From NCBI GenBank assembly GCA_016286785.1, contig JAEEUB010000001.1, forward strand, positions 1 through 64,000: DNA of 64,000 bases. The letters run 5' to 3'. Positions within the stretch are counted from its first letter, which is position 1, and each line of letters begins with the position of its first letter. Below the pieces are notes generated by a model. The model had not been told where the DNA came from. It saw only the letters and a program-made list of their open reading frames with translations, and did no database searches. The position numbers and the translations under genes are program-made. The DNA is from Candidatus Saccharimonadota bacterium (GTDB lineage: Bacteria > Patescibacteriota > Saccharimonadia > Saccharimonadales > Saccharimonadaceae). Positions 8,932 to 16,171 of this stretch are shown one piece after another.

Positions 8932-9574
8932 TTTTTACGGACGTGATTTTATCATTACACCCGACGTTTTAATTCCCCGCCCCGAAACCGAAATGATAGT
9001 AGATGCGGTGCTAAATTTAGCGGGCAAATCCTATCTTCCGGGCGTAAAACCAGGACCCAAAATACTACCCAATAATCCACAAATCCTCGATGTTGGCACA
9101 GGCTCTGGATGCATTGCGATTACTTTAGCCCTAGAACTACCAGAAGCAAGCATCACCGCTTCCGACATTTCTGAATCCGCTCTAGCAGTTGCTCAGCAAA
9201 ATGCCGAGACTCTAAATGCAAAAATCGACTTTACCCAGTCAGACCTACTAGATAATATCTCTACCGATTACGATTTAATTGTCGCCAATCTTCCCTACGT
9301 AGACGAAAACTGGGATTGGGTAGACAAAGATGCTTTGGCGCGCGAGCCTGCGATTGCCTTGTACGCGAAAGATGGTGGGCTAGCAATAATCAAAAAACTA
9401 GTCAACCAAGCAAGCAAGCGCAAAATCAAATATCTCATCCTAGAAGCAGATCCCTGCCAACATAAACAAATAATAGAATGTGCATCAAATAATCACTATT
9501 TCCTGCGGGAAACCCGAGGATTCGTTCTAGTCTTAAAACAATCTATCGAGACGGACGCTGATAATTCCAATTAG
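8909..9574 (+). CDS. prmC: Release factor glutamine methyltransferase PrmC (HemK), short form
   Basis: An AdoMet-dependent enzyme that N5-methylates the Gln of the release-factor GGQ motif. The SAM-binding motif [13 protein letters not shown] and the catalytic-loop motif are visible; the latter reads ANLPYV rather than the classic NPPY. The upstream signature LIPRPETE is present at residues 21-28. At 221 aa the protein is about 60 residues shorter than E. coli PrmC and lacks most of the N-terminal helical substrate-binding domain. It also has a Pro/Gly/Lys-rich insertion before motif I ([12 protein letters not shown]). It overlaps prfA by 23 nt and its 3' end overlaps the convergent FHA gene by 32 nt. 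Confidence 0.93.
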   Translation: MNEGSKINFYGRDFIITPDVLIPRPETEMIVDAVLNLAGKSYLPGVKPGPKILPNNPQILDVGTGSGCIAITLALELPEASITASDISESALAVAQQNAETLNAKIDFTQSDLLDNISTDYDLIVANLPYVDENWDWVDKDALAREPAIALYAKDGGLAIIKKLVNQASKRKIKYLILEADPCQHKQIIECASNNHYFLRETRGFVLVLKQSIETDADNSN

Positions 9575-10811
9575 GTGAATCTTCCTTCTTCCCTGTAAAA
9601 TGCTGCGCCACATCAATCACATAAACATCGTCACTAGACTCTGGTTGAAATGTCGCCCATTCATGCCCACCACCACCTTTATCATCTGGTCTAATATTCC
9701 TTTCTACATGAATAATACCATTCAAAACTCCATCGTCTTTTAGTTTTTCTAAAAGACAAGCTGACAATAATGCCTGCTCGCGACAAACTCCCGTCCTGTA
9801 ACGCACAAAAGCGCTCAAATCAGTCAATGACCTGCCAGTTGGTCCATCAAAATCAGATTCCAAATCGAAAACCCGTTTTTCGCCATCTCTACTGTAGCTG
9901 AGTGCTAAACCAACAGCTTTTTCTACCTCCTTTAATACAGACTCCGTATCGGCTCTCCCTAAAAATCGCATCCAATCCGTCTGCCTTTTTAATCTATTGT
10001 ATATGCTCGATATTTCAACAGATTCGCCATCAACACGAATAGTGCGCGGAGAAGCATATAAGTCTACTTTACCATTAAAAGACTCTGAGTCTCGATCCAG
10101 ACATTCATATTTGTTACCCAGTATCACAATATAAGTTTTTCCATTTTCTTCGAACAAGCCGTTTCTGTGAAAATTATCTGGTTTTAAAGTGTAATTCCAG
10201 AAAAAAGTCGATTCGGATTCTTCAGCCGGTGCGCCAATCGTTATTATTGTGCCGTTAGTAGAGTTAAGATCAGTTACCGCTAGTCCCATATTTTCATCAC
10301 ACGAAATTCGAAAGTGATTCCTAGAAACACGAAGAGGAAACGAAAACCTTCCATAATTACTGCTTCTACCAAAATCCAATGAATCACCCGGACGAATACC
10401 CTTAAATCCAATATCGTTCACGTCGTGGGCCGGATCGTATAAAACATACGCAGCGCCATCCCTCTGGAATCGATCCTCATCGCGCATATCCAAAACCCAT
10501 AGCTCTTTGCTTTGTCCCACATTAATCGTAGCCAGAATCCTGTGCTGCGTCGTAAACTCCGAAAACCACGGCTTCCCCTGACTATGTAAAAAACTTCGCA
10601 ATTTAGCGTCCGCAATAGCATTTGGAATAATAGAATCATGTGGTATCTTATATGGCTCACCCGGACGCAATACATGTTCAACCAGTGATTCTACCCGTGG
10701 AATCTCTTGCTTCGACTGCACCGACGCTGATTCAGCTATCTTTTCTCCGCGCCTCTTCATTATCTTCCTATCAGCATCTAAGTCCAGGTTTAATCTTTCA
10801 CGATTGCTCAT
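9543..10811 (-). CDS. FHA domain protein with C-terminal transglutaminase-like domain
   Basis: Residue numbers follow the 424-aa ORF-track version. The middle (about 140-205) has forkhead-associated signatures, a phosphothreonine-peptide reader: GRSS, SRNHFRI and LNSTNGT. The C-terminal part has the Cys-His-Asp pattern of transglutaminase/peptidase-like folds: Cys345 (GVCREQ), His385 (GGHEW) and Asp402 (YVIDVA). The reaction is unknown; peptide cleavage or crosslinking controlled by phosphopeptide binding is inference. No signal peptide, so cytoplasmic. Three ATGs follow GGGAGG directly; the third (10811) has normal SD spacing. The 3' end overlaps prmC on the other strand. Confidence 0.8.
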   Translation of the reverse strand: MSNRERLNLDLDADRKIMKRRGEKIAESASVQSKQEIPRVESLVEHVLRPGEPYKIPHDSIIPNAIADAKLRSFLHSQGKPWFSEFTTQHRILATINVGQSKELWVLDMRDEDRFQRDGAAYVLYDPAHDVNDIGFKGIRPGDSLDFGRSSNYGRFSFPLRVSRNHFRISCDENMGLAVTDLNSTNGTIITIGAPAEESESTFFWNYTLKPDNFHRNGLFEENGKTYIVILGNKYECLDRDSESFNGKVDLYASPRTIRVDGESVEISSIYNRLKRQTDWMRFLGRADTESVLKEVEKAVGLALSYSRDGEKRVFDLESDFDGPTGRSLTDLSAFVRYRTGVCREQALLSACLLEKLKDDGVLNGIIHVERNIRPDDKGGGGHEWATFQPESSDDVYVIDVAQHFTGKKEDSPNWNYQRPSR

Positions 10812-10844
10812 CATCATCCTCCCTATAGAAACATATCTATTAAG

Positions 10845-12029
10845 CTAATCTGGATACCCTTCAAGTGTTGCATTCACCGCAATCTCATTGCCTTCACGCA
10901 CCACGGTAAGCTGCACTGTATCTCCAGGCTTATATTCGCCAATCAAACTAGCAAGTGAACCGGCCGCTCCAACTTCTACTCCATTAATCTTTGTAATAAT
11001 ATCCTTGTCTTTTAATCCTGCCTTTGCTGCTGGACTGTCTTTTACAATTGCCGAATAACTAGACGCACTATAAAGATACGCACCAGTATCTACTGGTAAA
11101 TTATACGCCTTAGCAACTTCTGGCGTAATTTCCACGCTATAAATGCCAAGATACGTCCGCTCCGCCTTACCAGTTTCGATTAGTTGAGAAAGCATTCCTT
11201 TAACACTCGAAATAGGAATTGCAAATCCCATATTTTCGGCCGAAGTAGAAGTTGCAGTATTAATGCCAATTACCTCACCCGCAGCATTAACTAGAGGCCC
11301 GCCAGAATTACCGGAGTTAATTGCCGCATCAGTTTGAATCATGTCTGTAAGTTTTTCGGCATTAGCACCAGTGCCGTCCGAAGCGGTCACGGCGCGACCA
11401 GTCCCAGAAATAATACCAGAAGTTACAGTATTCTGATATTCGCCAAGTGCATTACCAATTGCGATTACTTGCTGTCCCACATTAATAGTCTTTGAATCAC
11501 CAAGCGTAGCCGCCGGCAAATCAGAAACATCTTTTATTTTTAAAAACGCCACGTCATTTAGCGGATCAGTTGTTACGACTTCAACATCCTCATAGGTAGT
11601 TCCATCATATAAAACAACCGTAACTTTATTAGCACCATTAATTACATGCTTATTCGTTACAATATACCCATCGCTAGTTGCAATAATGCCAGTCCCAGCA
11701 GCAGAAGCATCGTAACTTTGTCCAAAAAAGTTCGTAGCCTTAGTAGAAGTAATAATTGATACCACGCTTTTACTTACTTTACTTGCAATGTCCGCAATTG
11801 AACCTTCAACAAAATTTGCTGAATTCCCATCATTGCCACTATTTAAAAATGTAATTGGAGTGCTAGATTTGTCATACCCCATCCAACCGAGCACTAACCC
11901 ACTACCCCCTAAAACAACCGCAATCGCCGAAAGAATAATCGCTAAACTGTTACTACTAGACGTTTTATTCTCCCGCTCTTTAGGCGTAGCTTCCTGTACT
12001 TTTACTTCATTTTTTTCTTCTTCTTTCAT
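10845..12029 (-). CDS. HtrA/DegP-like serine protease with PDZ domain
   Basis: A membrane-anchored quality-control protease. Order of parts: a charged cytoplasmic tail (1-27), one membrane helix (about 28-50), a linker, a trypsin-like domain with the triad His128 (TNKHVI), Asp159 (PLNDVAF) and Ser242 (NSGNSGGPL), and one PDZ domain (about 300-390) that binds exposed C-termini. The 394-aa length fits single-PDZ DegS/HtrA-like members; the protease domain faces outward. A strong SD (AAAGGAGG) precedes the ATG. The gene lies directly downstream of the membrane protein at 12042-12827 with a 12-nt gap, so the two are probably co-transcribed. Confidence 0.95.
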   Translation of the reverse strand: MKEEEKNEVKVQEATPKERENKTSSSNSLAIILSAIAVVLGGSGLVLGWMGYDKSSTPITFLNSGNDGNSANFVEGSIADIASKVSKSVVSIITSTKATNFFGQSYDASAAGTGIIATSDGYIVTNKHVINGANKVTVVLYDGTTYEDVEVVTTDPLNDVAFLKIKDVSDLPAATLGDSKTINVGQQVIAIGNALGEYQNTVTSGIISGTGRAVTASDGTGANAEKLTDMIQTDAAINSGNSGGPLVNAAGEVIGINTATSTSAENMGFAIPISSVKGMLSQLIETGKAERTYLGIYSVEITPEVAKAYNLPVDTGAYLYSASSYSAIVKDSPAAKAGLKDKDIITKINGVEVGAAGSLASLIGEYKPGDTVQLTVVREGNEIAVNATLEGYPD

Positions 12030-12041
12030 TATTTACCTCCT

Positions 12042-12827
12042 TTAATGAATATTAAAAATCGGATCACTAAAACATAAAACAATAATGCCAATTAACGCAA
12101 CACCAAAAACCACCGGCACCAAAATATGTTTAAATCTAAAATCTTCTTGATACCTAATCATAGCCTGACGCGCATAGTTATAAACAAACGCAAAAATCGT
12201 CAAGATTATTGAAAGCTGCGGAATACGAATGCCAGCGGCTTCAAAAGGATAAATTATTTCCCAAGCATAACAAAGCCACGAAACTTCTGCAAACACAAGC
12301 CCACACACTAATGTAGTCAGTGTATAGTCCTTATCATCGCTCTGCGATAAAACGTGTCTACTAGCAGCGTACCCAATCAAAAACGCAAGAATCACAAGCA
12401 AGGTTACGCCAACACTTGCAGACATAATAGTAGCTGCCGACATCCCAAGAAACACCGCAATTAGAGACTGAGCCAAGGTAGCTCGCTCCGACGACATTGG
12501 CTTAATAATAATCAACCAAACAGAATAAAAAACCATTAAAAGAAAATGTACGGCAAGAAAAGATGATCCAGCGTAGTAAGACAAAAGCACCACACTAACA
12601 CCAACAATAATATCGACAAGGTTAGACTTGATATTTAACCAAAGATACCGCGCCCTTACCGCAAAAATGCGCCATTTGGAGATAAAGACCAACAAAAGCC
12701 CAAGAACCGGACCACCAGACAAAACCGTTACTAAAACCGCGCCTACTCCAAGCAACAAGTTTAAAAACACGTGCACAGCCGAGCTGGCAATATTGCGAGA
12801 TTTCCTCGCCAAAATATAATCAGCCAT
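12042..12827 (-). CDS. Polytopic membrane protein of unknown function
   Basis: 261 residues with about eight or nine hydrophobic helices (for example LLLGVGAVLVTVLSG and ILVPVVFGVALIGIIVLCF) and a short basic N-terminus (ARKSRN), consistent with an inner-membrane protein. I see no transporter or enzyme signature. The start is leaderless, with a minus-strand TATAAT (12836-12841) ending 8 nt before the ATG. It shares a 59-bp divergent promoter region with lepB and lies upstream of the HtrA-like protease, which may point to a role in envelope maintenance, though that is context only. Confidence 0.75.
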   Translation of the reverse strand: MADYILARKSRNIASSAVHVFLNLLLGVGAVLVTVLSGGPVLGLLLVFISKWRIFAVRARYLWLNIKSNLVDIIVGVSVVLLSYYAGSSFLAVHFLLMVFYSVWLIIIKPMSSERATLAQSLIAVFLGMSAATIMSASVGVTLLVILAFLIGYAASRHVLSQSDDKDYTLTTLVCGLVFAEVSWLCYAWEIIYPFEAAGIRIPQLSIILTIFAFVYNYARQAMIRYQEDFRFKHILVPVVFGVALIGIIVLCFSDPIFNIH

Positions 12828-12886
12828 ATGTATATATTATAGCAAATATTTCAAATTAAGCTTAAAATAATGATATAATATCCGAT

Positions 12887-13555
12887 ATGGAGGCAACTTT
12901 TTTCCAGAAACATCCCCTGTTAAAAGATTTGCTCAGCCTTGCTTTATTTATTCTAGCAATCGTACTGGGTACTTTATTTTTAAATACATATATATATCGT
13001 TCTTACAATGTTGTTGGTGGCAGTATGGAAAACACCCTTCACGGGGATGATCGCGTCATCGTCAACCGAGCAGCGGTATCCTGGTCACATTTTATTGGCC
13101 AAGAATATATTCCAGAACGCGGCCAAATAATTGTTTTTCTGAACGAAGACGAAGCTAAAGTCGCCGAATATAAGGCCCAGGGAGTCTCTAACCCAATGAC
13201 TTGTACCGTTCCCTCCGGAGTCAGCGATCAATACATTATCAAAAGAGTCATTGCCTTCCCAGGAGAACGCGTCGTAGTTAAAGATGGCACCATGACAATC
13301 TATAACGAAGAACACCCAGATGGCTTCGTCTATGACGATGGCTGGCGCACGTCCGAAACAGATGGCCCCAAAGAACACACTTCTGGAGAAGTTGACCTAG
13401 TTGTACCAAAAGGCGAACTTTTTGTATCTGGAGATAACCGCGAAGGCTCCAACTCTTGGGACTCCCGCAACGGCCTCGGCACCATTCCGTTTTGTCGCGT
13501 AATCGGTCCGGTAATCCTTAGAATCTTCCCATTCGATCACATCAAAATATTCTAA
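12887..13555 (+). CDS. lepB: Signal peptidase I
   Basis: Cleaves signal peptides from exported proteins at the outer face of the membrane with a Ser/Lys dyad. Visible: one N-terminal membrane helix (about residues 15-35), the nucleophile Ser46 in GGSMENTL, the general base Lys119 in YIIKRVIAFPGERV, and the C-terminal box SGDNREGSNSWDSR. The 222-aa length suits a one-helix enzyme. The start is leaderless: TATAAT (12874-12879) ends 7 nt before the ATG. It serves the many signal-peptide proteins nearby (DUF2207, the surface protein at 49645). Confidence 0.95.
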   Translation: MEATFFQKHPLLKDLLSLALFILAIVLGTLFLNTYIYRSYNVVGGSMENTLHGDDRVIVNRAAVSWSHFIGQEYIPERGQIIVFLNEDEAKVAEYKAQGVSNPMTCTVPSGVSDQYIIKRVIAFPGERVVVKDGTMTIYNEEHPDGFVYDDGWRTSETDGPKEHTSGEVDLVVPKGELFVSGDNREGSNSWDSRNGLGTIPFCRVIGPVILRIFPFDHIKIF

Positions 13556-13564
13556 ACTTAGTAG

Positions 13565-14413
13565 TTATTTAGAATCGTTCAATCTTTTTATTAATTCTTT
13601 CAAATCTTTTTCACTTTTGCATTTAAAAGTTAAGCTACGCCCACTAATTCGCGCCACTACGTCATATTTATTGCTCAAAGCATCCTCGTCTTTACGATAA
13701 AGATCTCTCTTTATTAAAGCCGTAGACGATTTTTTCTTGTGTTCCGCAAAATAACGTTCAACCTTGCGCGCCGTCCAACCCTCTTTGATTATTTTCGGCA
13801 AGACTTTTTTAATAGTAGTTTCGTCTCTGGATACAAGTGGCCGCATCACCCCCTCAGAAAGCTTTTCTTTAACCATAGTCTTTTTCACGTCATCAGGCAA
13901 ATTTAAAAGCCTCATCGTACTTTGAACCGAACCTTCGCTTTTTCCTACTTTTGCTGCAATATCTTTAGGACTAAGATTGAATTGGTTCTTGAGTTTTGCA
14001 TAAGCCGTAGCAAGCTCAATTGCATTTAAGTCTTCCCTCTGGGCATTTTCAATGATAGAAAGTTCCAAACGATTTTGCGAATCCAAAGTCCTCACTATTG
14101 CCGGCATCTTGTCTAATCCCGCAATTTTAGAAGCTCGCCAACGGCGTTCTCCAGCTACAATCTTATATTTACCATCCTCTTTCGTAACCACAATCGGCTG
14201 CAAAACGCCGTGCTCTTTGATTGACTGAGCCAACGCATTTATCGCGTCCTCATCAAATTCGCGACGCGGTTGTTCTTCATCGCGCACAATTTCGGATATT
14301 TTAATCTGTTTCAATTCACTGGTTTTCTTATCCTCGGCCGCCGTCGGATCAAATTCATCGTCAATTAGTTCAGTCGGAATCAAACTCTCAAATCCCCTAC
14401 CTAATCCTTTCAT
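13565..14413 (-). CDS. parB: Chromosome partitioning protein ParB
   Basis: A parS-binding CTPase clamp protein that works with ParA in origin segregation. The 282-aa protein shows the N-terminal ParB/Srx-like domain with GERRWRASKIAG (nucleotide-binding region; the family motif is GERRxRA), followed by an HTH (SPKDIAAKVGKSEGSVQSTM) and a C-terminal dimerisation region. It starts with an ATG overlapping the 3' end of parA by 4 nt, so the pair is translationally coupled. I did not find a parS-like palindrome in the window. Confidence 0.96.
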   Translation of the reverse strand: MKGLGRGFESLIPTELIDDEFDPTAAEDKKTSELKQIKISEIVRDEEQPRREFDEDAINALAQSIKEHGVLQPIVVTKEDGKYKIVAGERRWRASKIAGLDKMPAIVRTLDSQNRLELSIIENAQREDLNAIELATAYAKLKNQFNLSPKDIAAKVGKSEGSVQSTMRLLNLPDDVKKTMVKEKLSEGVMRPLVSRDETTIKKVLPKIIKEGWTARKVERYFAEHKKKSSTALIKRDLYRKDEDALSNKYDVVARISGRSLTFKCKSEKDLKELIKRLNDSK

Positions 14414-15180
14414 TTTGTCCTCCCTTCAACTTCTCTAGTAAAACTTTTGTACGCTTTCGCTCCCTTAGAAAACTTATCATAATCGCCCACCGGCACTCCA
14501 TGACTCGGCGCTTCGGCCACTCGTACATTTCGAGGAATCGTAGTTTTAAAAGTTAGATTCTTAAAGTATTTTTTAATCTCAGCATAAACTTGCGCCGAAA
14601 GACTAGTCCTTTTATCGTACATCGTCGCCAAAACCCCAAGCAATTTTAGCCCAGGATTAGCTTGCTTCATCACTAATTTCATTGATTCAAGTAATTGCGC
14701 TACACCCTCCAAAGCATAAAACTCAGTCTGTACGGGAAGTAAAAGGTAATTAGAGGCAATCATACCATTCACCGTGAGGAGCGAAAGTGACGGTGGCAAA
14801 TCAATAATTATATAGTCGTAATTTTCTTCCACCAAACGAATAGCATCTCTAAGGCGCGTAAATTTTCGCGGCTGATTTACTAGTTCCACTTCAGCATTAG
14901 CAAGCTCCGGCGTAGTTGGCGCCAAATCAAGATTTTTATACTTAGTAGACCTAATAACATCAGCTAGAGGCGAATTTTCGTTAATCACGTCTGTCATAGT
15001 CAGTCCAAGCGAATCGTCGTTTTTATCCACACCTAGTCCACTAGTCGCATTACCTTGTGGATCAAAATCAATCAGTAGAGTCTTATATTTGTCCTTTGCG
15101 AGATAATACCCCATGTTCACGGCCGTCGTAGTCTTCCCTACGCCGCCCTTCTGATTTGTAACACATATTACCTTCGCCAT
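14410..15180 (-). CDS. parA: Chromosome partitioning ATPase ParA (Soj)
   Basis: A deviant Walker-A ATPase that binds DNA non-specifically and is stimulated by ParB to move origins apart. The motif KGGVGKTTTAVN is at residues 11-22, with LIDFDPQGNATSGLG and the Walker B-like YIIIDLPPSLS. The 256-aa length is typical of chromosomal Soj proteins. A minus-strand TATAAT (15191-15196) lies 10 nt before the ATG, so the mRNA is leaderless or nearly so. It is first in a parA-parB operon, here about 37 kb from dnaA. Confidence 0.97.
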   Translation of the reverse strand: MAKVICVTNQKGGVGKTTTAVNMGYYLAKDKYKTLLIDFDPQGNATSGLGVDKNDDSLGLTMTDVINENSPLADVIRSTKYKNLDLAPTTPELANAEVELVNQPRKFTRLRDAIRLVEENYDYIIIDLPPSLSLLTVNGMIASNYLLLPVQTEFYALEGVAQLLESMKLVMKQANPGLKLLGVLATMYDKRTSLSAQVYAEIKKYFKNLTFKTTIPRNVRVAEAPSHGVPVGDYDKFSKGAKAYKSFTREVEGRTK

Positions 15181-15242
15181 AACACTTACGATTATAACAT
15201 AAATTGGCTAAAAGCAAAAACAATTTAAAATCCTCTGCACAA

Positions 15243-15270
15243 AAAATCCGCAACTGATATTGCGGATTTT
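15243..15270 (-). terminator. rplU terminator
   Basis: AAAATCCGCAA / TTGCGGATTTT: an 11-bp perfect stem, 6-nt loop and terminal T run on the minus strand, 4 nt after the rplU stop. It separates rplU from parAB. Confidence 0.85.
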
Positions 15271-15274
15271 AAGT

Positions 15275-15583
15275 TTAGGCGATCTTAGTAATTTCAATTT
15301 CGCTATATTTCTGGCGATGACCAGTTTCGGTATGCTCGCGTACCTTGGGTTTGTAATGGATTACGCGAATTTTATCACCCTTAACCTCGGGCGTTTTTAC
15401 CTTAGCTAAAACTTTTACGCCCTTTACCGTAGGTGTACCAACTTGCGTATTATCGCCGTCGATTACTAGTAAAGCGTCAAGTTCGAGCTCTTTGGTTCCT
15501 GCCGGGAGGAGGTCCACCCGTAGGGTCTCTTTTTCGGCAACGAGATATTGTTTCCCGCCAACCAGAATGACTGCTTTCTTCAT
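15275..15583 (-). CDS. rplU: Large ribosomal subunit protein bL21
   Basis: A 23S rRNA-binding ribosomal protein. The N-terminal VGGKQYLVAEKE and the C-terminal IHYKPKVREHTETGHRQ are bL21 signatures; the 102-aa length is standard. A GGAA-type SD precedes the ATG, and an AT-rich -10 (GATAAAAT) lies upstream. The usual downstream neighbour rpmA (bL27) is missing; the gene is followed at once by its own terminator and parAB. Confidence 0.96.
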   Translation of the reverse strand: MKKAVILVGGKQYLVAEKETLRVDLLPAGTKELELDALLVIDGDNTQVGTPTVKGVKVLAKVKTPEVKGDKIRVIHYKPKVREHTETGHRQKYSEIEITKIA

Positions 15584-15660
15584 ATTATTCCTTTATTAAC
15601 TTACTTATTTTATCATATATTTAGGTTTTTGAAAAGACCAAACAGCGCCGCACAGACTGC

Positions 15661-15697
15661 ATCAAAAAAACCGAACGCTCTGTTCGGTTTTTTTGAT
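15661..15697 (-). terminator. Terminator of the small-peptide transcript (bidirectional shape)
   Basis: ATCAAAAAAACCGAAC / GTTCGGTTTTTTTGAT: a perfect 16-bp stem with 5-nt loop and T7 on either strand. On the minus strand it follows the stop of the 37-codon ORF at 15699 by one base and insulates it from rplU. Confidence 0.9.
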
Positions 15698-15698
15698 A

Positions 15699-15812
15699 TT
15701 AAAGCAAACTGATGAACATTATGGCTAGTTCGTAAATTGTTTGATAGTTAGAGATACCTATAGAACTTACATTGGCAATCCTTTCCGTTAAAGCTAACGT
15801 TTGTTTACTCAT
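15699..15812 (-). CDS. Small ORF B, 37-aa peptide with hydrophobic C-terminus
   Basis: A 37-codon ORF below the track cutoff. It starts ATG (MSKQTLALTERIANV...) with AAGGAG 11 nt upstream and ends ...AIMFISLL followed by TAA and a strong terminator. The N-terminal half is polar, the last 12 residues mostly hydrophobic; there is no Cys. It is the second of two equal-length ORFs on one transcript with two -35/-10 promoters. The SD, promoters and terminator support a real gene. The function is unknown; bacteriocin or other modified-peptide precursors, signalling peptides and small membrane toxins are possibilities only. Confidence 0.55.
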   Translation of the reverse strand: MSKQTLALTERIANVSSIGISNYQTIYELAIMFISLL

Positions 15813-15844
15813 CTTTTAATATACTCCTTTTGGATTTGATACAT

Positions 15845-15958
15845 TTATGTGATGTTATTCTTTCCAAACAACGCGCCATGCCCTAGCTTTCTTATAGTAC
15901 CTTGTTTGGCCGATTCATTAGAATAACCGGACTCATCGTCAAATGTCTCAAACTCCAT
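15845..15958 (-). CDS. Small ORF A, 37-aa acidic-then-basic peptide
   Basis: A 37-codon ORF below the track cutoff: MEFETFDDESGYSNES..., an acidic Ser-rich N-terminal half, then a basic Gly-rich C-terminal half (IRKLGHGALFGKNN). AAAGGAAA lies 7-10 nt before the ATG. It is first on the transcript from the promoters at 16026-16088, with small ORF B 33 nt downstream. The leader/core-like division of charge resembles ribosomally made peptide precursors, but no maturation enzyme is next to it, so this is only a suggestion. Confidence 0.55.
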   Translation of the reverse strand: MEFETFDDESGYSNESAKQGTIRKLGHGALFGKNNIT

Positions 15959-16025
15959 TTTTATTTTTCCTTTGTTTATTTTTGTTATTTGTCAGAATTT
16001 TTATTTTATTTTCTAACTTAATTTA

Positions 16026-16088
16026 AGTCTAGCACACTTTGACGATTTTGTCAATAGTGTTTATGCTTATTTTTCTTAATTCTGTCAA
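16026..16088 (-). promoter_or_regulatory. Tandem promoters of the small-peptide transcript with an inverted repeat
   Basis: P1: TTGACA (16083-16088), 17 nt, CATAAA (16060-16065). P2: TTGACA (16049-16054), 17 nt, TAGACT (16026-16031). Both -35 boxes are perfect with optimal spacing. The P2 -35 forms part of the inverted repeat TTGAC-AAAATC-GTCAA, a possible operator. An untranslated leader of about 60 nt follows before small ORF A. Confidence 0.6.
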
Positions 16089-16171
16089 GTTAACAGATAA
16101 GAAATATGTAATTTTGGCCATCAAAAAATCACAGACCCCATCAAAAATAAAACTAAATTAGCCTAAAAACC

